This document shows, in pieces, positions 1 through 10,698 of a DNA stretch of 64,000 bases. Position 1 is the first letter of the stretch, and every line of letters begins with the position of its first letter. Both the position numbers and the translations under genes were made by a program. Under the pieces are notes generated by a model. The model ran no database searches. It had not been told where the DNA came from and saw nothing but the letters and a program-made list of their open reading frames with translations. The stretch is from Gordonia spumicola (GTDB taxonomy: Bacteria; Actinomycetota; Actinomycetes; Mycobacteriales; Mycobacteriaceae), in assembly GCF_009932475.1 (NCBI RefSeq), contig NZ_BJOV01000005.1:992001-1056000 (forward strand), in the 5' to 3' direction.

Positions 1-126
1 ACGCTCGTAACCGGCACTGACGTTATTCGTCGACGGGTGCGATCGCCGAGAGTCTGGCTCACGCTGAGCCGAAAGCGCCTGAGCGGTCTAGTGATTCGAC
101 GGCCTGTGCGGATGGCACGACGCGCG

Positions 127-132
127 TAGCGT
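127..132 (+). promoter_or_regulatory. ppc -10 element, leaderless
   Basis: TAGCGT lies 6 nt before the ATG at 139. This fits the actinobacterial TANNNT -10 box, with transcription starting at or beside the start codon. The rest of the first 126 bases shows no gene. Confidence 0.5.
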
Positions 133-138
133 GGGGAC

Positions 139-2982
139 ATGACGCCCAGCCGAACCCCGGAGTCCGACACCGTCAGGCGAGCGATCGCCACGCCGATGGT
201 CGAGCGGATAACGCTCGACGACACCGGCCGGGCGGCCACCGAACCGTTGCGCGACGACATCCGGTTCCTCGGCGGTCTGCTCGGCGACGTCATTTCGGCT
301 CAAGCGGGCGACGAGGTGTTCGAGCTGGTCGAGGGCTCACGGACGGACGCATTCGGCATCCGCTATCGAGATGTGACCCGCGACGATCTGGCGGCGCGCT
401 ACACCGGGCGCGACGTCGCGCAGTTGATGCCGGTGATCCGCGCGTTCACCAATTTCGCGCTGCTCGCCAACCTCGCGGAGGACCTCCACCGCGAGCGGCG
501 CCGCCGGGTGCACATGCTCGCGGGCGACGAGCCGCAGGCGTCGTCGTTCGCGGCGACCGTGGCGCGTCTCGTCGCCGCGGGTCTCGACGACTCGCAGGTC
601 CACGACGCGCTCGCGGACGCCTCGGTGATCCCGGTCATCACCGCGCATCCGACGGAGACGCGTCGCCGGAGCGTCTTCGACGCGCAGAACCGGATCAACG
701 AACTGATGCGGGTCAGGGGCCGTACGGAACTGACCGCGACCGAGGACGCGGCGATCACGCGGGAGATCGCCAGGCACGTGCTCATGCTGTGGCAGACGGC
801 GTTGATCCGGATGAGGAAGCTGACCATCAGCGACGAGATCACGACCGGACTCCGGTACTACGGTGCGTCCTTCTTCGATGTGATCCCTTCGCTGAACAAC
901 GATGTGCGGACCGCGTTGCGGGACGCGTTCCCCGGCGCCGATCTCGACCCGTCGATCATCACGATGGGGTCATGGATCGGCGGCGACCGCGACGGCAACC
1001 CGTTCGTGACCGGCGACGTCGTCACCGAGGCCACGTCGGCGGCCGCGGCCACGGTGATGCGGCGGTACCTCGACGAGCTGACCGCCCTGCATCAGGAGTT
1101 GAGCATGTCGGTGCGCCTGATCAGCGGCGTGACCGACGAGCTGGCGGCTCTCGGGACCGGATTCGCCCCGGAGACTCCGGACGAGGTGGACGACGAGCCG
1201 TTCCGGTCGGCGGTCGGCGCGGTCCGCGCGAGGGTCGTGGCTCGCGCGACGGTCACCCTGGGCGATGACGCGATCGCCCCTGCGGATCGGGAGGTCGCCG
1301 CCGCGGTGGAACCGTATGCGGACGCCGACGAGTTCCTCGCGGACCTCGACGTGATCGACGCCGCGCTGCGCGGAGTGTCGGACGCCGCTGTCGCCGACGA
1401 CCGGCTGGCCGCGTTGCGGGAGTCGGTCCGTGCGTTCGGGTTCCACCTGTCCGGACTGGACATGCGTCAGAACTCCGACACCCACGAGGAGGTCGTCGGC
1501 GAACTCTTGCGGTGGGCGGGCGTCTGCGACGACTACTCGGCTCTCGACGAGGCCGGGCGCGTGGAGGTGCTGTCCGCCGAGCTGACCTCGAGGCGACCGC
1601 TGACCAGCCCCGACGCGCAGTTGAGCGAGTTGGCGTCGAAGGAGCTCGGGGTGGTGCACGCCGCGGCGGCCGCCGTGGAGCGCTTCGGTCCCAAGGCGGT
1701 GCCCGTCTACATCATCAGCATGTGTCAGTCGGTGTCGGACATGTTCGAGGCGCTGATCCTCTTGAAGGAGGCCGGACTCTACGATGCCGGCGACGCCGCG
1801 CCGTCGTGCAGCGTGCGGGTGGTTCCGCTCTTCGAGACCATCGAGGACCTGCAGGCGGGCGCGGGGATCCTGACCGAGGCCCTCGGTGTCCGGTTCTATC
1901 GGGACCTCGTCACCGCCCAGGGCGGCCTGCACGAGGTGATGCTCGGATACTCGGACTCCAACAAGGACGGCGGATACTTCGCCGCCAACTGGGCGCTCTA
2001 CCGCGGCGAACTCGATCTGGTCGACGCGGCCCGGGCGGCCGGTGTCCGACTGCGCCTGTTCCACGGTCGTGGCGGCACCGTCGGTCGAGGCGGCGGCCCG
2101 AGCTACGACGCGATCCTGGCTCAGCCGCCCGGCGCCGTCCAGGGATCCCTGCGACTGACCGAGCAGGGCGAGATCATCGCCGCAAAGTACGCCGAGCCGG
2201 TGCGTGCCCGCCGCAACCTGGAGTCGCTGGTCGCGGCGACGGTCGAGTCGTCGCTGCTGGACGTCGAAGGACTCGGAGCGGACTCCGCCGCCGCATACGA
2301 GGTGTTCGACGAGATCGCGGCGTCGGCGCGGTCCGCCTACTCCCGCCTCGTCCACGACACCCCGGGGTTCGTCGAGTACTTCACCGCGTCGACGCCCCTG
2401 TCGGAGATCGGGGCGTTGAACATCGGCAGTCGTCCCACGTCGCGGAAGCAGACGACCGCGATCTCCGACCTGCGCGCCATCCCGTGGGTGCTGTCATGGA
2501 CGCAGTGCCGTGTGATGCTGCCGGGCTGGTACGGGACCGGCACCGCGTTCGCCGAATGGATCGGCGACCGTCCCGAGCGTCTGGCGCTGCTGAACGACTA
2601 CTACCGGCGGTGGCCGTTCTTCCGGTCCGTCATGTCGAACATGGCACAGGTCCTCGCCAAGAGCGACATGGGCCTCGCGCACCGATACGCCCAGCTCGTG
2701 CCCGATGTCGAACTCCGCGACCGCGTGTTCGCGATGATCGTCGACGAGCATGAACGAACGATCGCGATGTGCACGGCCATCACCGGCACCGACGATCTCC
2801 TGGCCGACAACGACGCCCTCAAACGGTCCGTCGTCAACCGGTTCCCGTACCTCGAACCGCTGAATCTCCTACAGATCGAACTGCTCGCCCGTTTCCGGGC
2901 CGGCGACGATTCCCCGCAGATCCGCCGCGCCATCCAACTCACCATGAACGGTCTCGCCACCGCTCTCCGCAACAGCGGCTAG
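139..2982 (+). CDS. ppc: phosphoenolpyruvate carboxylase
   Basis: Carboxylates phosphoenolpyruvate to oxaloacetate, a cytosolic anaplerotic reaction feeding the TCA cycle. The 947-residue length is normal for the family. Visible signatures are the catalytic-histidine block [10 protein letters not shown] near residue 170, the glycine-rich loop [14 protein letters not shown] near residue 645, and the characteristic C-terminus ending [12 protein letters not shown]. The ATG at 139 was chosen because a -10 box sits 6 nt upstream, suggesting a leaderless transcript. The gene converges on the pentose-phosphate operon, with 57 bp between the two stop codons. Nothing is truncated. Confidence 0.97.
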   Translation: MTPSRTPESDTVRRAIATPMVERITLDDTGRAATEPLRDDIRFLGGLLGDVISAQAGDEVFELVEGSRTDAFGIRYRDVTRDDLAARYTGRDVAQLMPVIRAFTNFALLANLAEDLHRERRRRVHMLAGDEPQASSFAATVARLVAAGLDDSQVHDALADASVIPVITAHPTETRRRSVFDAQNRINELMRVRGRTELTATEDAAITREIARHVLMLWQTALIRMRKLTISDEITTGLRYYGASFFDVIPSLNNDVRTALRDAFPGADLDPSIITMGSWIGGDRDGNPFVTGDVVTEATSAAAATVMRRYLDELTALHQELSMSVRLISGVTDELAALGTGFAPETPDEVDDEPFRSAVGAVRARVVARATVTLGDDAIAPADREVAAAVEPYADADEFLADLDVIDAALRGVSDAAVADDRLAALRESVRAFGFHLSGLDMRQNSDTHEEVVGELLRWAGVCDDYSALDEAGRVEVLSAELTSRRPLTSPDAQLSELASKELGVVHAAAAAVERFGPKAVPVYIISMCQSVSDMFEALILLKEAGLYDAGDAAPSCSVRVVPLFETIEDLQAGAGILTEALGVRFYRDLVTAQGGLHEVMLGYSDSNKDGGYFAANWALYRGELDLVDAARAAGVRLRLFHGRGGTVGRGGGPSYDAILAQPPGAVQGSLRLTEQGEIIAAKYAEPVRARRNLESLVAATVESSLLDVEGLGADSAAAYEVFDEIAASARSAYSRLVHDTPGFVEYFTASTPLSEIGALNIGSRPTSRKQTTAISDLRAIPWVLSWTQCRVMLPGWYGTGTAFAEWIGDRPERLALLNDYYRRWPFFRSVMSNMAQVLAKSDMGLAHRYAQLVPDVELRDRVFAMIVDEHERTIAMCTAITGTDDLLADNDALKRSVVNRFPYLEPLNLLQIELLARFRAGDDSPQIRRAIQLTMNGLATALRNSG

Positions 2983-3039
2983 GTGCGGGGTTTCGGCTCG
3001 ACGCCTCGGCTAGTGTCGGCTCGACCATCGTGGGTCGAG

Positions 3040-3756
3040 TCAGAGGGCGGAGGCCGCCGCCCGGTCGAGGAACCAGACGGTCGCGGTCGTGCCGCGGGCG
3101 CCCGCGCACGGCCAGTCGGCACGGTCGGCCCCGTTGTGGGCCGCGGCGACGGCCTCGGCCTTCTCTTCGCCGGACACCAGGAACCACACCTCGCGTGAGG
3201 CGTTGATCACCGGGAACGTCAGTGTGATGCGGGCGGGCGGCGGTTTGGGGGAGTCGGTCACCGCAACCACGGGTGCGGTGGACTCCGCCGTCGCCGCGGT
3301 GTGCGGGAACAACGAGTTGACGTGTCCCTCGCCGCCCATGCCGAGCAGGTGAACGTCGAACACGGTGTCGGAGCCGATCAGCCTGCCGTACGCGGCGGCC
3401 GCGGCGTCGATGTCGTGGCCGAACTCTCCGTCGGACGGCGCCATCACGTGAATTCGCGCCGGATCGACGGGGACGTGATTCAGCAGCGCGTCGAACGCCT
3501 GACCCGAGTTCCGTTCGGGGTGAGCCGACGGGACGAATCGATCGTCGCCCCAATAGATCTCGACGTTCGACCAGTCGACGTCCCCGGAGTCCTCGGCGAG
3601 CGCCCTCAGCAGGGCGATGCCGTTGCTGCCTCCGGTCAGGGCCACCGATGCGACCCCGCGGGCGGCCTGGGCTGCGGTGACGACGTCGACGAACCGGGCG
3701 CGCGCGGTCGCGACCAGCTCGGCGGATGAGTCGAACACCAGGGTCTCGGGGGTCAC
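3040..3756 (-). CDS. pgl: 6-phosphogluconolactonase
   Basis: Hydrolyses 6-phosphogluconolactone to 6-phosphogluconate, the second step of the oxidative pentose phosphate pathway. The protein of about 238 residues (VTPETLVFDSSAELV...) carries the family pattern TGGSNGIALLRAL followed by the WSNVEIYWGDDRFV block. The GTG at 3756 overlaps the opcA stop as GTGA, so an upstream in-frame ATG is rejected. It is the last gene of the tkt-tal-zwf-opcA-pgl operon. A short inverted repeat (3020-3026/3033-3039) follows the stop but is a weak terminator candidate. Confidence 0.93.
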   Translation of the reverse strand: MTPETLVFDSSAELVATARARFVDVVTAAQAARGVASVALTGGSNGIALLRALAEDSGDVDWSNVEIYWGDDRFVPSAHPERNSGQAFDALLNHVPVDPARIHVMAPSDGEFGHDIDAAAAAYGRLIGSDTVFDVHLLGMGGEGHVNSLFPHTAATAESTAPVVAVTDSPKPPPARITLTFPVINASREVWFLVSGEEKAEAVAAAHNGADRADWPCAGARGTTATVWFLDRAAASAL

Positions 3757-4667
3757 AGCGTCTCCTCTTCGTCTACTGCGGGCAGCCCGTGCAGGGCCGC
3801 TTCGTACACTTCGTCGGCGTCGAGGCTGCGGAGCTCCTCGGCGAGGCATTCGGCCGTGGTGCGCCGGGAGAACGCGGCGCGCCCGTCAGGATGGCCGGTG
3901 CTGCGGAGCACGCCTCCACCGTCCTCGTCGACCGACACTTCGAGCGCGCCGTCCTCCCGGACGAGGCGCACGCCGAGACGGCCCGGCCTCCGGGTGACCC
4001 GCGTCTTGAGCGCGTGCGCCAGCCACCCCGCGAAGATGTCGAGGCCCGGCATGTCCTGCGGGCCGTACACCTCGGCCGAGACGACTGCCGTGTGCGGCGG
4101 ACGGTCGAGCGCGGACACGAGCATCGCACGCCACGGGGTGATCGCCGACCACGACAGATCGGTGTCGCCCGGGTGATACCCGGCCCTGCGCTTGGCGAGG
4201 AACGCCCGCGGGTCCGGAGACTGCCTGGCGTCGGTGATGCGCCTCGACGCGAGTCTTCCCAGCCGGTCCTTCGACGGCTGGTCGGGCGCACGGCCCGGCC
4301 ACCACGTGACGACCGGGGTGTCCGGCAGCAGGAAGGGCATGACGACGGCGTGCGGGTGCTCGGCGAGCGGCCCGGACAGCGTCAGGAGCACGACCTCGGA
4401 CGCGCCGGCATCGCCGCCGACGCGGATCTGCGCGTCCAGCCTGGCGTCGGCGTCGCGATCGCCCCGGCACACGACGATCACTCGGCACGGGTGCTCGCGG
4501 CTGGCGGCGTTCGACGCGGAGACCGCCTCCTCGGTGCCCGCGCTCGCATCGACGTCGATGATCAACGTCAGGACTCGCCCGAGCGTGACGGCTCCGCCGC
4601 TGCTGCGCATGCGGACCAGCTTCTTGCTGATCTCGGTGGTGTCGGTGTCCGGCAGGTCGACGATCAT
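3753..4667 (-). CDS. opcA: glucose-6-phosphate dehydrogenase assembly protein OpcA
   Basis: OpcA is the actinobacterial and cyanobacterial partner that helps assemble or redox-activate glucose-6-phosphate dehydrogenase. The 304-residue protein begins MIVDLPDTDTTEISKKLVRMR, and the block GRVLTLIIDVDA is typical of the family. It lies between zwf (25 bp upstream) and pgl (4-nt overlap), the standard actinobacterial order. No catalytic residues are expected because it acts as an accessory subunit. Start ATG at 4667. Confidence 0.94.
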   Translation of the reverse strand: MIVDLPDTDTTEISKKLVRMRSSGGAVTLGRVLTLIIDVDASAGTEEAVSASNAASREHPCRVIVVCRGDRDADARLDAQIRVGGDAGASEVVLLTLSGPLAEHPHAVVMPFLLPDTPVVTWWPGRAPDQPSKDRLGRLASRRITDARQSPDPRAFLAKRRAGYHPGDTDLSWSAITPWRAMLVSALDRPPHTAVVSAEVYGPQDMPGLDIFAGWLAHALKTRVTRRPGRLGVRLVREDGALEVSVDEDGGGVLRSTGHPDGRAAFSRRTTAECLAEELRSLDADEVYEAALHGLPAVDEEETL

Positions 4668-4692
4668 CGGTCACCCCTCGTCTGCTCGGCGG

Positions 4693-6234
4693 TCATGGTC
4701 GCCGCCACGCCCGGCCGGTGCGGCTCATCATCTCGTCGGCGGCGACGGGTCCCCACGTACCGGACTCGTACTCGTCCGGCGAGCCGGATTCGGCCCACTC
4801 GGAGAGCACCGGGTCGAGGATCTCCCAACTCAGCTCCACCTCTTCGTTCACCGGGAACAGGGACGGTTCGCCGAGCAGCACGTCGAGCAGGAGACGTTCG
4901 TACGCTTCGGGCGACGAGACGGTGAACGCCCCGCCGTAGCTGAAGTCCATGTTGACGTCGCGGACCTCCATGCTGCTGCCCGGCACCTTGGAGCCGAACC
5001 GGAGGGTGACGCCCTCATCGGGCTGCACGCGGATGACCAGGGCGTTCTGGCCGAGCTCGGCGGTCATCGTGTCGTCGAACGGCAGGTGGGGCGCCCGCTT
5101 GAAGACGAGGGCGATCTCGGTGACGCGGCGGCCGAGCCGCTTGCCGGTGCGCAGGTAGAAGGGGACGCCCGCCCACCGTCGGGTGTCGACCTCGACGGCG
5201 ATCGCCGCGAACGTCTCGGTGGTGGAGTCGGCGGCGAAACCGTCCTCATCCTTGAGTCCGACGACGGGTTCGGACCCCTGCCATCCCGCGCCGTACTGGC
5301 CGCGCGCCGAGTTCTCGGAGATCGGCATGATGTTGCGGGTCGACTGCAGTACCTTGATCTTCTCGGTCTGCAGGTGGCGGGGCGAGAACGAGACCGGCTC
5401 CTCCATCGCGACCAGCGCGAGCAACTGGAGGAGGTGATTCTGAATCACGTCGCGCGCCGCACCGATGCCGTCGTAGTAGCCGGCCCGACCGCCGAGGCCG
5501 ATGTCCTCGGCCATCGTGATCTGGACGTGGTCGACGTAGTGCGAGCTCCACAGCGGATCGAACAGTTGATTCGCGAAGCGCAGGGCCAGGATGTTCTGGA
5601 CCGTCTCCTTGCCCAGGTAGTGGTCGATGCGGAACACCGACTCCTCGGGGAACACGCTGTTGACGAGTTCGTTCAGCTCCACCGCGGAGTCGTGATCGTG
5701 CCCGAACGGCTTCTCGATGACCACGCGGCGCCAACTGTCCCCGGACGCCTGCGCCATGCCCGTACGGCGGAGCTGACTCAGGACGACGGGGAACGCCTTC
5801 GGCGGGATCGACAGGTAGTAGGCGTGGTTCCCGTCGGTGCCGCGGGTCTCGTCGAGTTCGGCGAGAGTCCGCTGCAGTTCGGCGAACGCGTCGTCGTCCT
5901 CGAACGACCCGGCGACGAACCGGATGCCCTCGGCCAGGCGATCCCACACCTCGTCACGGAAGCCGGTGCGGCAATTGGCCTGCACCGCGTCCTTCACCAA
6001 GGTCGTGAAGTCGGTGTCGGCCCAGTCACGGCGCGCGAAACCGACGAGCGCGAAGCTCGGCGGGAGCAGTCCGCGGTTCGCGAGGTCGTAGATCGCGGGC
6101 ATCAGCTTGCGGCGGGCGAGGTCGCCCGTCACTCCGAAGATGACCAGCGCCGACGGCCCCGCGATCCGCGGCAGGCGACGGTCGTGCGGATCCCTCAGGG
6201 GATTTGTCCACTCGGGTTCGGCCGCACGCGCCAT
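4693..6234 (-). CDS. zwf: glucose-6-phosphate 1-dehydrogenase
   Basis: Oxidises glucose-6-phosphate to 6-phosphogluconolactone with NADP, the entry step of the oxidative pentose phosphate pathway. The 513-residue length is normal. The N-terminal Rossmann motif FGVTGDLARRKL is at about residues 33-44. The active-site block RIDHYLGKE lies near residue 200. It sits between tal (31 bp upstream) and opcA and is probably cotranscribed from the tkt promoter. Confidence 0.97.
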   Translation of the reverse strand: MARAAEPEWTNPLRDPHDRRLPRIAGPSALVIFGVTGDLARRKLMPAIYDLANRGLLPPSFALVGFARRDWADTDFTTLVKDAVQANCRTGFRDEVWDRLAEGIRFVAGSFEDDDAFAELQRTLAELDETRGTDGNHAYYLSIPPKAFPVVLSQLRRTGMAQASGDSWRRVVIEKPFGHDHDSAVELNELVNSVFPEESVFRIDHYLGKETVQNILALRFANQLFDPLWSSHYVDHVQITMAEDIGLGGRAGYYDGIGAARDVIQNHLLQLLALVAMEEPVSFSPRHLQTEKIKVLQSTRNIMPISENSARGQYGAGWQGSEPVVGLKDEDGFAADSTTETFAAIAVEVDTRRWAGVPFYLRTGKRLGRRVTEIALVFKRAPHLPFDDTMTAELGQNALVIRVQPDEGVTLRFGSKVPGSSMEVRDVNMDFSYGGAFTVSSPEAYERLLLDVLLGEPSLFPVNEEVELSWEILDPVLSEWAESGSPDEYESGTWGPVAADEMMSRTGRAWRRP

Positions 6235-6265
6235 ACTCGCCCTTTCGCCTGCCGTTGTCGCTCTG

Positions 6266-7384
6266 CTAGCGGGCCGCGGCGAGCTGCGCCGCGGTGGCGG
6301 TCAGCAGTTCGTCCCAGGCCTGCTCGAACTTCTCGACGCCCTCGGTCTCCAGGACGTCGAACACGTCGTCGAGGTCGACGCCCGCGGCGCGCAGCGCGTC
6401 GAACACCGCGCGTGAGGCGCCCTCCTGCCCGACGATCGACTCGGTGTTCACCCAGCCGTGATCGGCGTACGCGTCGAGCGTCTTGCCGGGCACCGTGTTG
6501 ACAGTGTTCGGAGCGACGAGTTCGCTCACGTACAGGGTGTCGGGGTAGTCGGCGTTCTTGGTGCCGGTCGACGCCCACAGCGCGCGCTGGGGGAGAGCCC
6601 CGTGCGCCTGGAGGTCGGGGAACCGGGTCTCCTTCTCGAAGACCTCCTGGTAGGCGGCGTACGCCAGCCGCGCGTTGGCGAGTCCGGCCTTGCCCCGCAG
6701 GTCGAGTGCTTCCGGGGTGCCGATAGCGTTCAGGCGGTTGTCGATCTCCGAATCGACACGCGAGACGAAGAACGACGCGACCGACGCGATCTTCGCCGCG
6801 TCGTGACCGCCTCGCAGCGCGCGGTCCAGGCCGTCGAGGTAGGCGTCCATCACCTCGCGGTAACGCTCGACGGAGAAGATGAGCGTCACGTTCACGCTGA
6901 TGCCCTGGGCGATCACGTCGGCGATCGCCGGAACGCCCGCCTTGGTGGCGGGGATCTTGATCAACAGGTTGGGTCGGTCGACGAGATTCCACAGTTCGAC
7001 GGCCTGCTCGACGGTCTCGGCGGTCTTGTGCGCGAGGCGCGGATCGACCTCGATGGACACGCGGCCGTCGAGACCGTCGGTCGCTTCGAAGACGGGCGCG
7101 AACACGTCGCACGCGTTGCGGACGTCGTCGGTGGTGATCGCGGTGATCGTCGCGTCGACGTCCGAGCCGGCCTTGGCGAGTTCGGCGATCTGGTCGGCGT
7201 ACGCGCCGCCGCCCGACGAGATGGCGTTCTGGAAGATAGCCGGGTTGGTCGTCACACCGACGATCGAGCGGGTGTCGATCTGCTCCTGCAGTCCGCCCGA
7301 TGCGATGAGTGTGCGCGACAGGTCGTCCAGCCACACCGAGACACCTGCCTCGGAGAGCGCGGCGAGGTTGGGGTTCTGCGTCAT
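6266..7384 (-). CDS. tal: transaldolase
   Basis: Transfers a dihydroxyacetone unit between sugar phosphates in the non-oxidative pentose phosphate pathway. The 372-residue protein starts [26 protein letters not shown]. The Schiff-base lysine is in [12 protein letters not shown]. This is the larger actinobacterial transaldolase type. The reading frame is open far upstream, but the ATG at 7384, 11 nt after the tkt stop, gives the family N-terminus. Confidence 0.96.
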   Translation of the reverse strand: MTQNPNLAALSEAGVSVWLDDLSRTLIASGGLQEQIDTRSIVGVTTNPAIFQNAISSGGGAYADQIAELAKAGSDVDATITAITTDDVRNACDVFAPVFEATDGLDGRVSIEVDPRLAHKTAETVEQAVELWNLVDRPNLLIKIPATKAGVPAIADVIAQGISVNVTLIFSVERYREVMDAYLDGLDRALRGGHDAAKIASVASFFVSRVDSEIDNRLNAIGTPEALDLRGKAGLANARLAYAAYQEVFEKETRFPDLQAHGALPQRALWASTGTKNADYPDTLYVSELVAPNTVNTVPGKTLDAYADHGWVNTESIVGQEGASRAVFDALRAAGVDLDDVFDVLETEGVEKFEQAWDELLTATAAQLAAAR

Positions 7385-7395
7385 CGGATCGGTCC

Positions 7396-9471
7396 TCACT
7401 TTCCCAGCAGGCCGCGAGCGGCGTCGGCGACGGCGTCGGCGGTGACGCCGAACTCTTCGTACAGCTTCTGGTACGGCGCCGATGCGCCGTAGTGCTCGAT
7501 CGACACGATCGCGCCGCCCGCGACGACCGCGTGCCACGGCATCGCGATGCCGGCCTCGACGGCGACGCGCGGGACGCCGGTCGGCAGTACCGACTCGCGG
7601 TAGTCGGCGTCCTGCTCGTCGAACCACTCGATCGACGGCATCGACACGACGCGGGCCTTGACGCCGTCGGCGGCGAGGGCCTGCGCGGCCTGGACCGCGA
7701 GGGTCACCTCGGAGCCGGTGCCGATGAGCACGACGTCGGGCGCGCCGTCGGTGTCGACGGGGACGTAGCCGCCCTTGGCGACACCCTCGTACGACGTGCC
7801 GGCCAGAACGGGGACGTTCTGGCGGGTCAGCGCCAGACCGACCGGACGGTTCCGACGGGTCAACAGGTGACGCCACGCGTGGGCGGTCTCGTTGGCGTCG
7901 GCGGGGCGGACGACGTCGAGGTTCGGGATCGCGCGCAGCGCGGCGAGGTGTTCGATCGGCTGATGCGTCGGACCGTCCTCGCCGAGGCCGATCGAGTCGT
8001 GCGTCCACACGTAGATCGGGTCGATCTCCATGAGCGCCGCGAGACGGACCGCGGGCCGCATGTAGTCGGCGAACTGCAGGAACGTTCCGCCGTAGGCGCG
8101 GGTCGGGCCGTGCAGGACGATGCCGGACAGGATCGAGCCCATCGCGTGCTCGCGGATGCCGAAGTGCAGGGTGCGGCCGTACGGCTGCGCCGACCAGGTC
8201 GACGTCGAGATCGACTCGGGGCCGAACGACGGCTCACCCGGCATGGTGGTGTTGTTCGAGCCCGCGAGGTCGGCCGAGCCGCCCCACAGTTCCGGCAGGA
8301 CCGGTGCCAGCGCGGCGAGCACCTTGCCCGACGCCGATCGGGTCGCGACGTCCTTGTCGCCCGCCTCCCAGGTGGGAAGGACGTCGGTCCAGCCCTCGGG
8401 GAGTTCGTGGGCGTACAGGCGGTCGAACAGAGCCTTGCGCTCCGGGTTGGCCGCGGCCCAGGCGTCGAAGCCCTTCTGCCACTGTGCGCGGGAGGCCGCG
8501 GCGCGTCCGACGAGACCGCGCGTGTGCTTGATGACGTCGTCAGCCACGTCGAAGCTCTTCGACGGGTCGAAGCCGACGGCCTCCTTGGTCGCGGCGACCT
8601 CGTCGGCGCCGAGAGCGCTGCCGTGCGACGCACCGGTGTTCATCTTGGTCGGCGCCGGGAACGCGATGATGGTCCGGACGCGGATGATCGACGGCTTGTC
8701 GGTCACGGCCTTCGCGGCCTCGACCGCCGCTTCGAGAGCCGCGACGTCCTCGCCGCCCTCGACGGTCTGCACATGCCAGCCGTACGCCTCGTACCGCATG
8801 GCGACGTCTTCGGTGAGGGCGATCTGCGTGTCGTCCTCGATGGAGATGCGGTTGTCGTCGTAGAAGACGATCAGGTTGCCGAGCTGCTGGGTGCCCGCGA
8901 GGGACGACGCCTCCGAGGTGACGCCCTCTTCGATGTCGCCGTCGGAGGCGATGACGTAGACGTAGTGGTCGAACGGGCTCTCGCCCGCGGGGGTCTCGGG
9001 ATCGAACAGCCCGCGCTCGCGGCGGGCGGCCATCGCCATGCCGACCGACGATGCGAGGCCCTGGCCGAGCGGGCCGGTGGTGATCTCGACGCCCGCGGTG
9101 TGGCGGAACTCGGGGTGACCCGGCGTCAGCGAACCCCACGTGCGGAGTGCGATCAGGTCGTCGAGTTCGAGGCCGAAGCCGCCGAGGTACAGCTGGATGT
9201 ACTGGGTGAGGCTCGAATGACCGCACGACAGGACGAAACGGTCACGGCCGACCCACGCCGGGTCGGCCGGGTCGTGACGCATGACCCGCTGGTACAGGGT
9301 GTAGGCGAGGGGCGCGAGGCTCATCGCGGTGCCGGGGTGGCCGCTGCCGCAGTTCTGCACGGCGTCGGCCGCGAGGATGCGAGCCGTGTCGACGGCCTTG
9401 GTGTCCACGTCGGTCCAGTCGGCGGGGTGAACCGGTCGGGTCAGTGCGCGAATCTCGTCGGTGATGGCCAC
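7396..9471 (-). CDS. tkt: transketolase
   Basis: Thiamine-diphosphate enzyme moving two-carbon units in the pentose phosphate pathway; first gene of the minus-strand operon. The protein has 691 residues. The substrate-channel block [16 protein letters not shown] is conserved here as [16 protein letters not shown], and the cofactor motif begins SDGDIEEG and runs to the Asn of VFYDDN. The GTG at 9471 is preferred over the ATG at 9504: it gives the family N-terminus ([13 protein letters not shown]) and has an AGGAG 11 nt upstream. Confidence 0.96.
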   Translation of the reverse strand: MAITDEIRALTRPVHPADWTDVDTKAVDTARILAADAVQNCGSGHPGTAMSLAPLAYTLYQRVMRHDPADPAWVGRDRFVLSCGHSSLTQYIQLYLGGFGLELDDLIALRTWGSLTPGHPEFRHTAGVEITTGPLGQGLASSVGMAMAARRERGLFDPETPAGESPFDHYVYVIASDGDIEEGVTSEASSLAGTQQLGNLIVFYDDNRISIEDDTQIALTEDVAMRYEAYGWHVQTVEGGEDVAALEAAVEAAKAVTDKPSIIRVRTIIAFPAPTKMNTGASHGSALGADEVAATKEAVGFDPSKSFDVADDVIKHTRGLVGRAAASRAQWQKGFDAWAAANPERKALFDRLYAHELPEGWTDVLPTWEAGDKDVATRSASGKVLAALAPVLPELWGGSADLAGSNNTTMPGEPSFGPESISTSTWSAQPYGRTLHFGIREHAMGSILSGIVLHGPTRAYGGTFLQFADYMRPAVRLAALMEIDPIYVWTHDSIGLGEDGPTHQPIEHLAALRAIPNLDVVRPADANETAHAWRHLLTRRNRPVGLALTRQNVPVLAGTSYEGVAKGGYVPVDTDGAPDVVLIGTGSEVTLAVQAAQALAADGVKARVVSMPSIEWFDEQDADYRESVLPTGVPRVAVEAGIAMPWHAVVAGGAIVSIEHYGASAPYQKLYEEFGVTADAVADAARGLLGK

Positions 9472-9531
9472 GATCGTGGAGTCTCCTGTGCGTCGATGCT
9501 TCACGTCCCAGCGGGACGATTCTCGTCGTCC

Positions 9532-9537
9532 AGCCTA
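9532..9537 (-). promoter_or_regulatory. tkt operon -10 element
   Basis: TAGGCT on the minus strand, followed by GGACGAC, would give a 5' leader of about 50 nt before the tkt GTG. The divergent region 9472-9704 also carries the ctaB promoter and no further gene. Confidence 0.4.
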
Positions 9538-9637
9538 GCGGGGAGCCGGACGTGTGCGCGCAACACCACTGCTGACGGACATGTGGCGATGATCGCACCC
9601 CCGCGCGCCCGATTCTGTCCGTGATGATCGTCCGGTC

Positions 9638-9643
9638 TACCAT
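9638..9643 (+). promoter_or_regulatory. ctaB -10 element and ribosome binding site region
   Basis: TACCAT fits the TANNNT box. It is followed by a leader of about 55 nt carrying GAGGAG at 9693-9698, which ends 6 nt before the GTG at 9705 and decides that start. Confidence 0.4.
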
Positions 9644-9704
9644 CGCTTGTAGTAGAGGTCGGCGGCAGACGCGACCGGTGTGGTCGCGACGTGAGGAGCA
9701 ATTG

Positions 9705-10676
9705 GTGAGGACGCGGGAGAAGTCCGGTGTCGACGTGACTCCGACCACGGGGCCCGGACGCATCAGAGCGACGATCCTCGCGTACATCGCGTTGACCAAG
9801 CCGCGAGTGATCGAGTTGCTCCTGGTCTCGACGATCCCGGTGATGCTGCAGGCGCAGCGCGGACACGTCGACATCCGGCTGATCCTCGTGACGGTCGTCG
9901 GCGGGTGGCTCGGCGCGGCCAGCGCCAACAGCCTGAACATGGTGGTCGACGCCGACATCGACCAGAAGATGAAGCGGACGCAGAAGCGGCCCCTCGCCCG
10001 GAAGGCCGTCCCGATCCGGAACGTGCTGATCTTCGGCATCGTCCTGGCGCTCGCATCGTTCGCGGTGCTGTACTTCGGCACGGCGGACTCCGACGGGAAC
10101 CGGTCGTTCCTGCCGTCGATCCTGGTCTGGATCACGATCGCGTTCTACGTGTTCGTCTACACCATGATCCTCAAGCGTCGGACCTGGCAGAACGTGATCT
10201 GGGGCGGGGCCGCGGGCTGCATGCCCGCGCTCGTCGGCTGGGCCGCGGTGACCCACTCGCTGAGCTGGCAGCCGTTCGTGCTGTTCCTGGTGGTGTTCTT
10301 CTGGACGCCGCCGCACACGTGGGCGCTCGCCATGCGGTATCGCGAGGACTACCGCGCCGCGGGAGTCCCGATGCTCCCGGTGATCGCCTCCGACGAGAAG
10401 GTCACCTTCCAGATGCTGGTGTACACGGTCCTGACCGTGATCACATCGCTGTTCCTCATCCCGCCGTCGAGTTGGATCTATCTCGCCGTCGCCGTCGCAT
10501 CCGGAGCCTGGTTCACCTGGTGGGTGGCGAAGCTGTACGTCCAGACGCGCGCGGGCGTCGAGCTGAAGCCGTTGAAGATCTTCCTCGTCTCCAACGAGTA
10601 CCTCGCGCTGCTCTTCTGCGGCCTGGCGGTCGACGCGGTGATCGACCTGCCGACCATCTCCAGCTACGTCTCGTAG
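9705..10676 (+). CDS. ctaB: protoheme IX farnesyltransferase (heme O synthase)
   Basis: Integral membrane UbiA-family prenyltransferase that farnesylates heme B to heme O for the aa3-type cytochrome oxidase. The protein has about 323 residues and eight or nine hydrophobic segments. The prenyl-diphosphate motif NSLNMVVDADIDQKMKRTQKRPL is near residue 80. A second polar loop, FWTPPHTWALAMRYREDYR, is present. The GTG at 9705 is chosen for its Shine-Dalgarno spacing. It diverges from tkt and is the functional partner of ctaA at 14.2-15.1 kb. Confidence 0.95.
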   Translation: MRTREKSGVDVTPTTGPGRIRATILAYIALTKPRVIELLLVSTIPVMLQAQRGHVDIRLILVTVVGGWLGAASANSLNMVVDADIDQKMKRTQKRPLARKAVPIRNVLIFGIVLALASFAVLYFGTADSDGNRSFLPSILVWITIAFYVFVYTMILKRRTWQNVIWGGAAGCMPALVGWAAVTHSLSWQPFVLFLVVFFWTPPHTWALAMRYREDYRAAGVPMLPVIASDEKVTFQMLVYTVLTVITSLFLIPPSSWIYLAVAVASGAWFTWWVAKLYVQTRAGVELKPLKIFLVSNEYLALLFCGLAVDAVIDLPTISSYVS

Positions 10677-10686
10677 GCCCGGCCAC

Positions 10687-10692
10687 TACACT
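10687..10692 (+). promoter_or_regulatory. -10 element, leaderless gene at 10699
   Basis: TACACT ends 6 nt before the GTG at 10699 and lies only 10 nt after the ctaB stop, suggesting an independent leaderless transcript. Confidence 0.45.
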
Positions 10693-10698
10693 TGGTTG

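Noticed and set aside
970..2355. Antisense frame of 461 codons inside ppc
   Set aside because: Shadow of ppc; no start signal and no family features.
3020..3039. Short inverted repeat CTCGACC/GGTCGAG between ppc and pgl as a terminator
   Set aside because: Only 7 bp and partly the same motif repeated nearby; too weak to call, though read-through protection is expected here.
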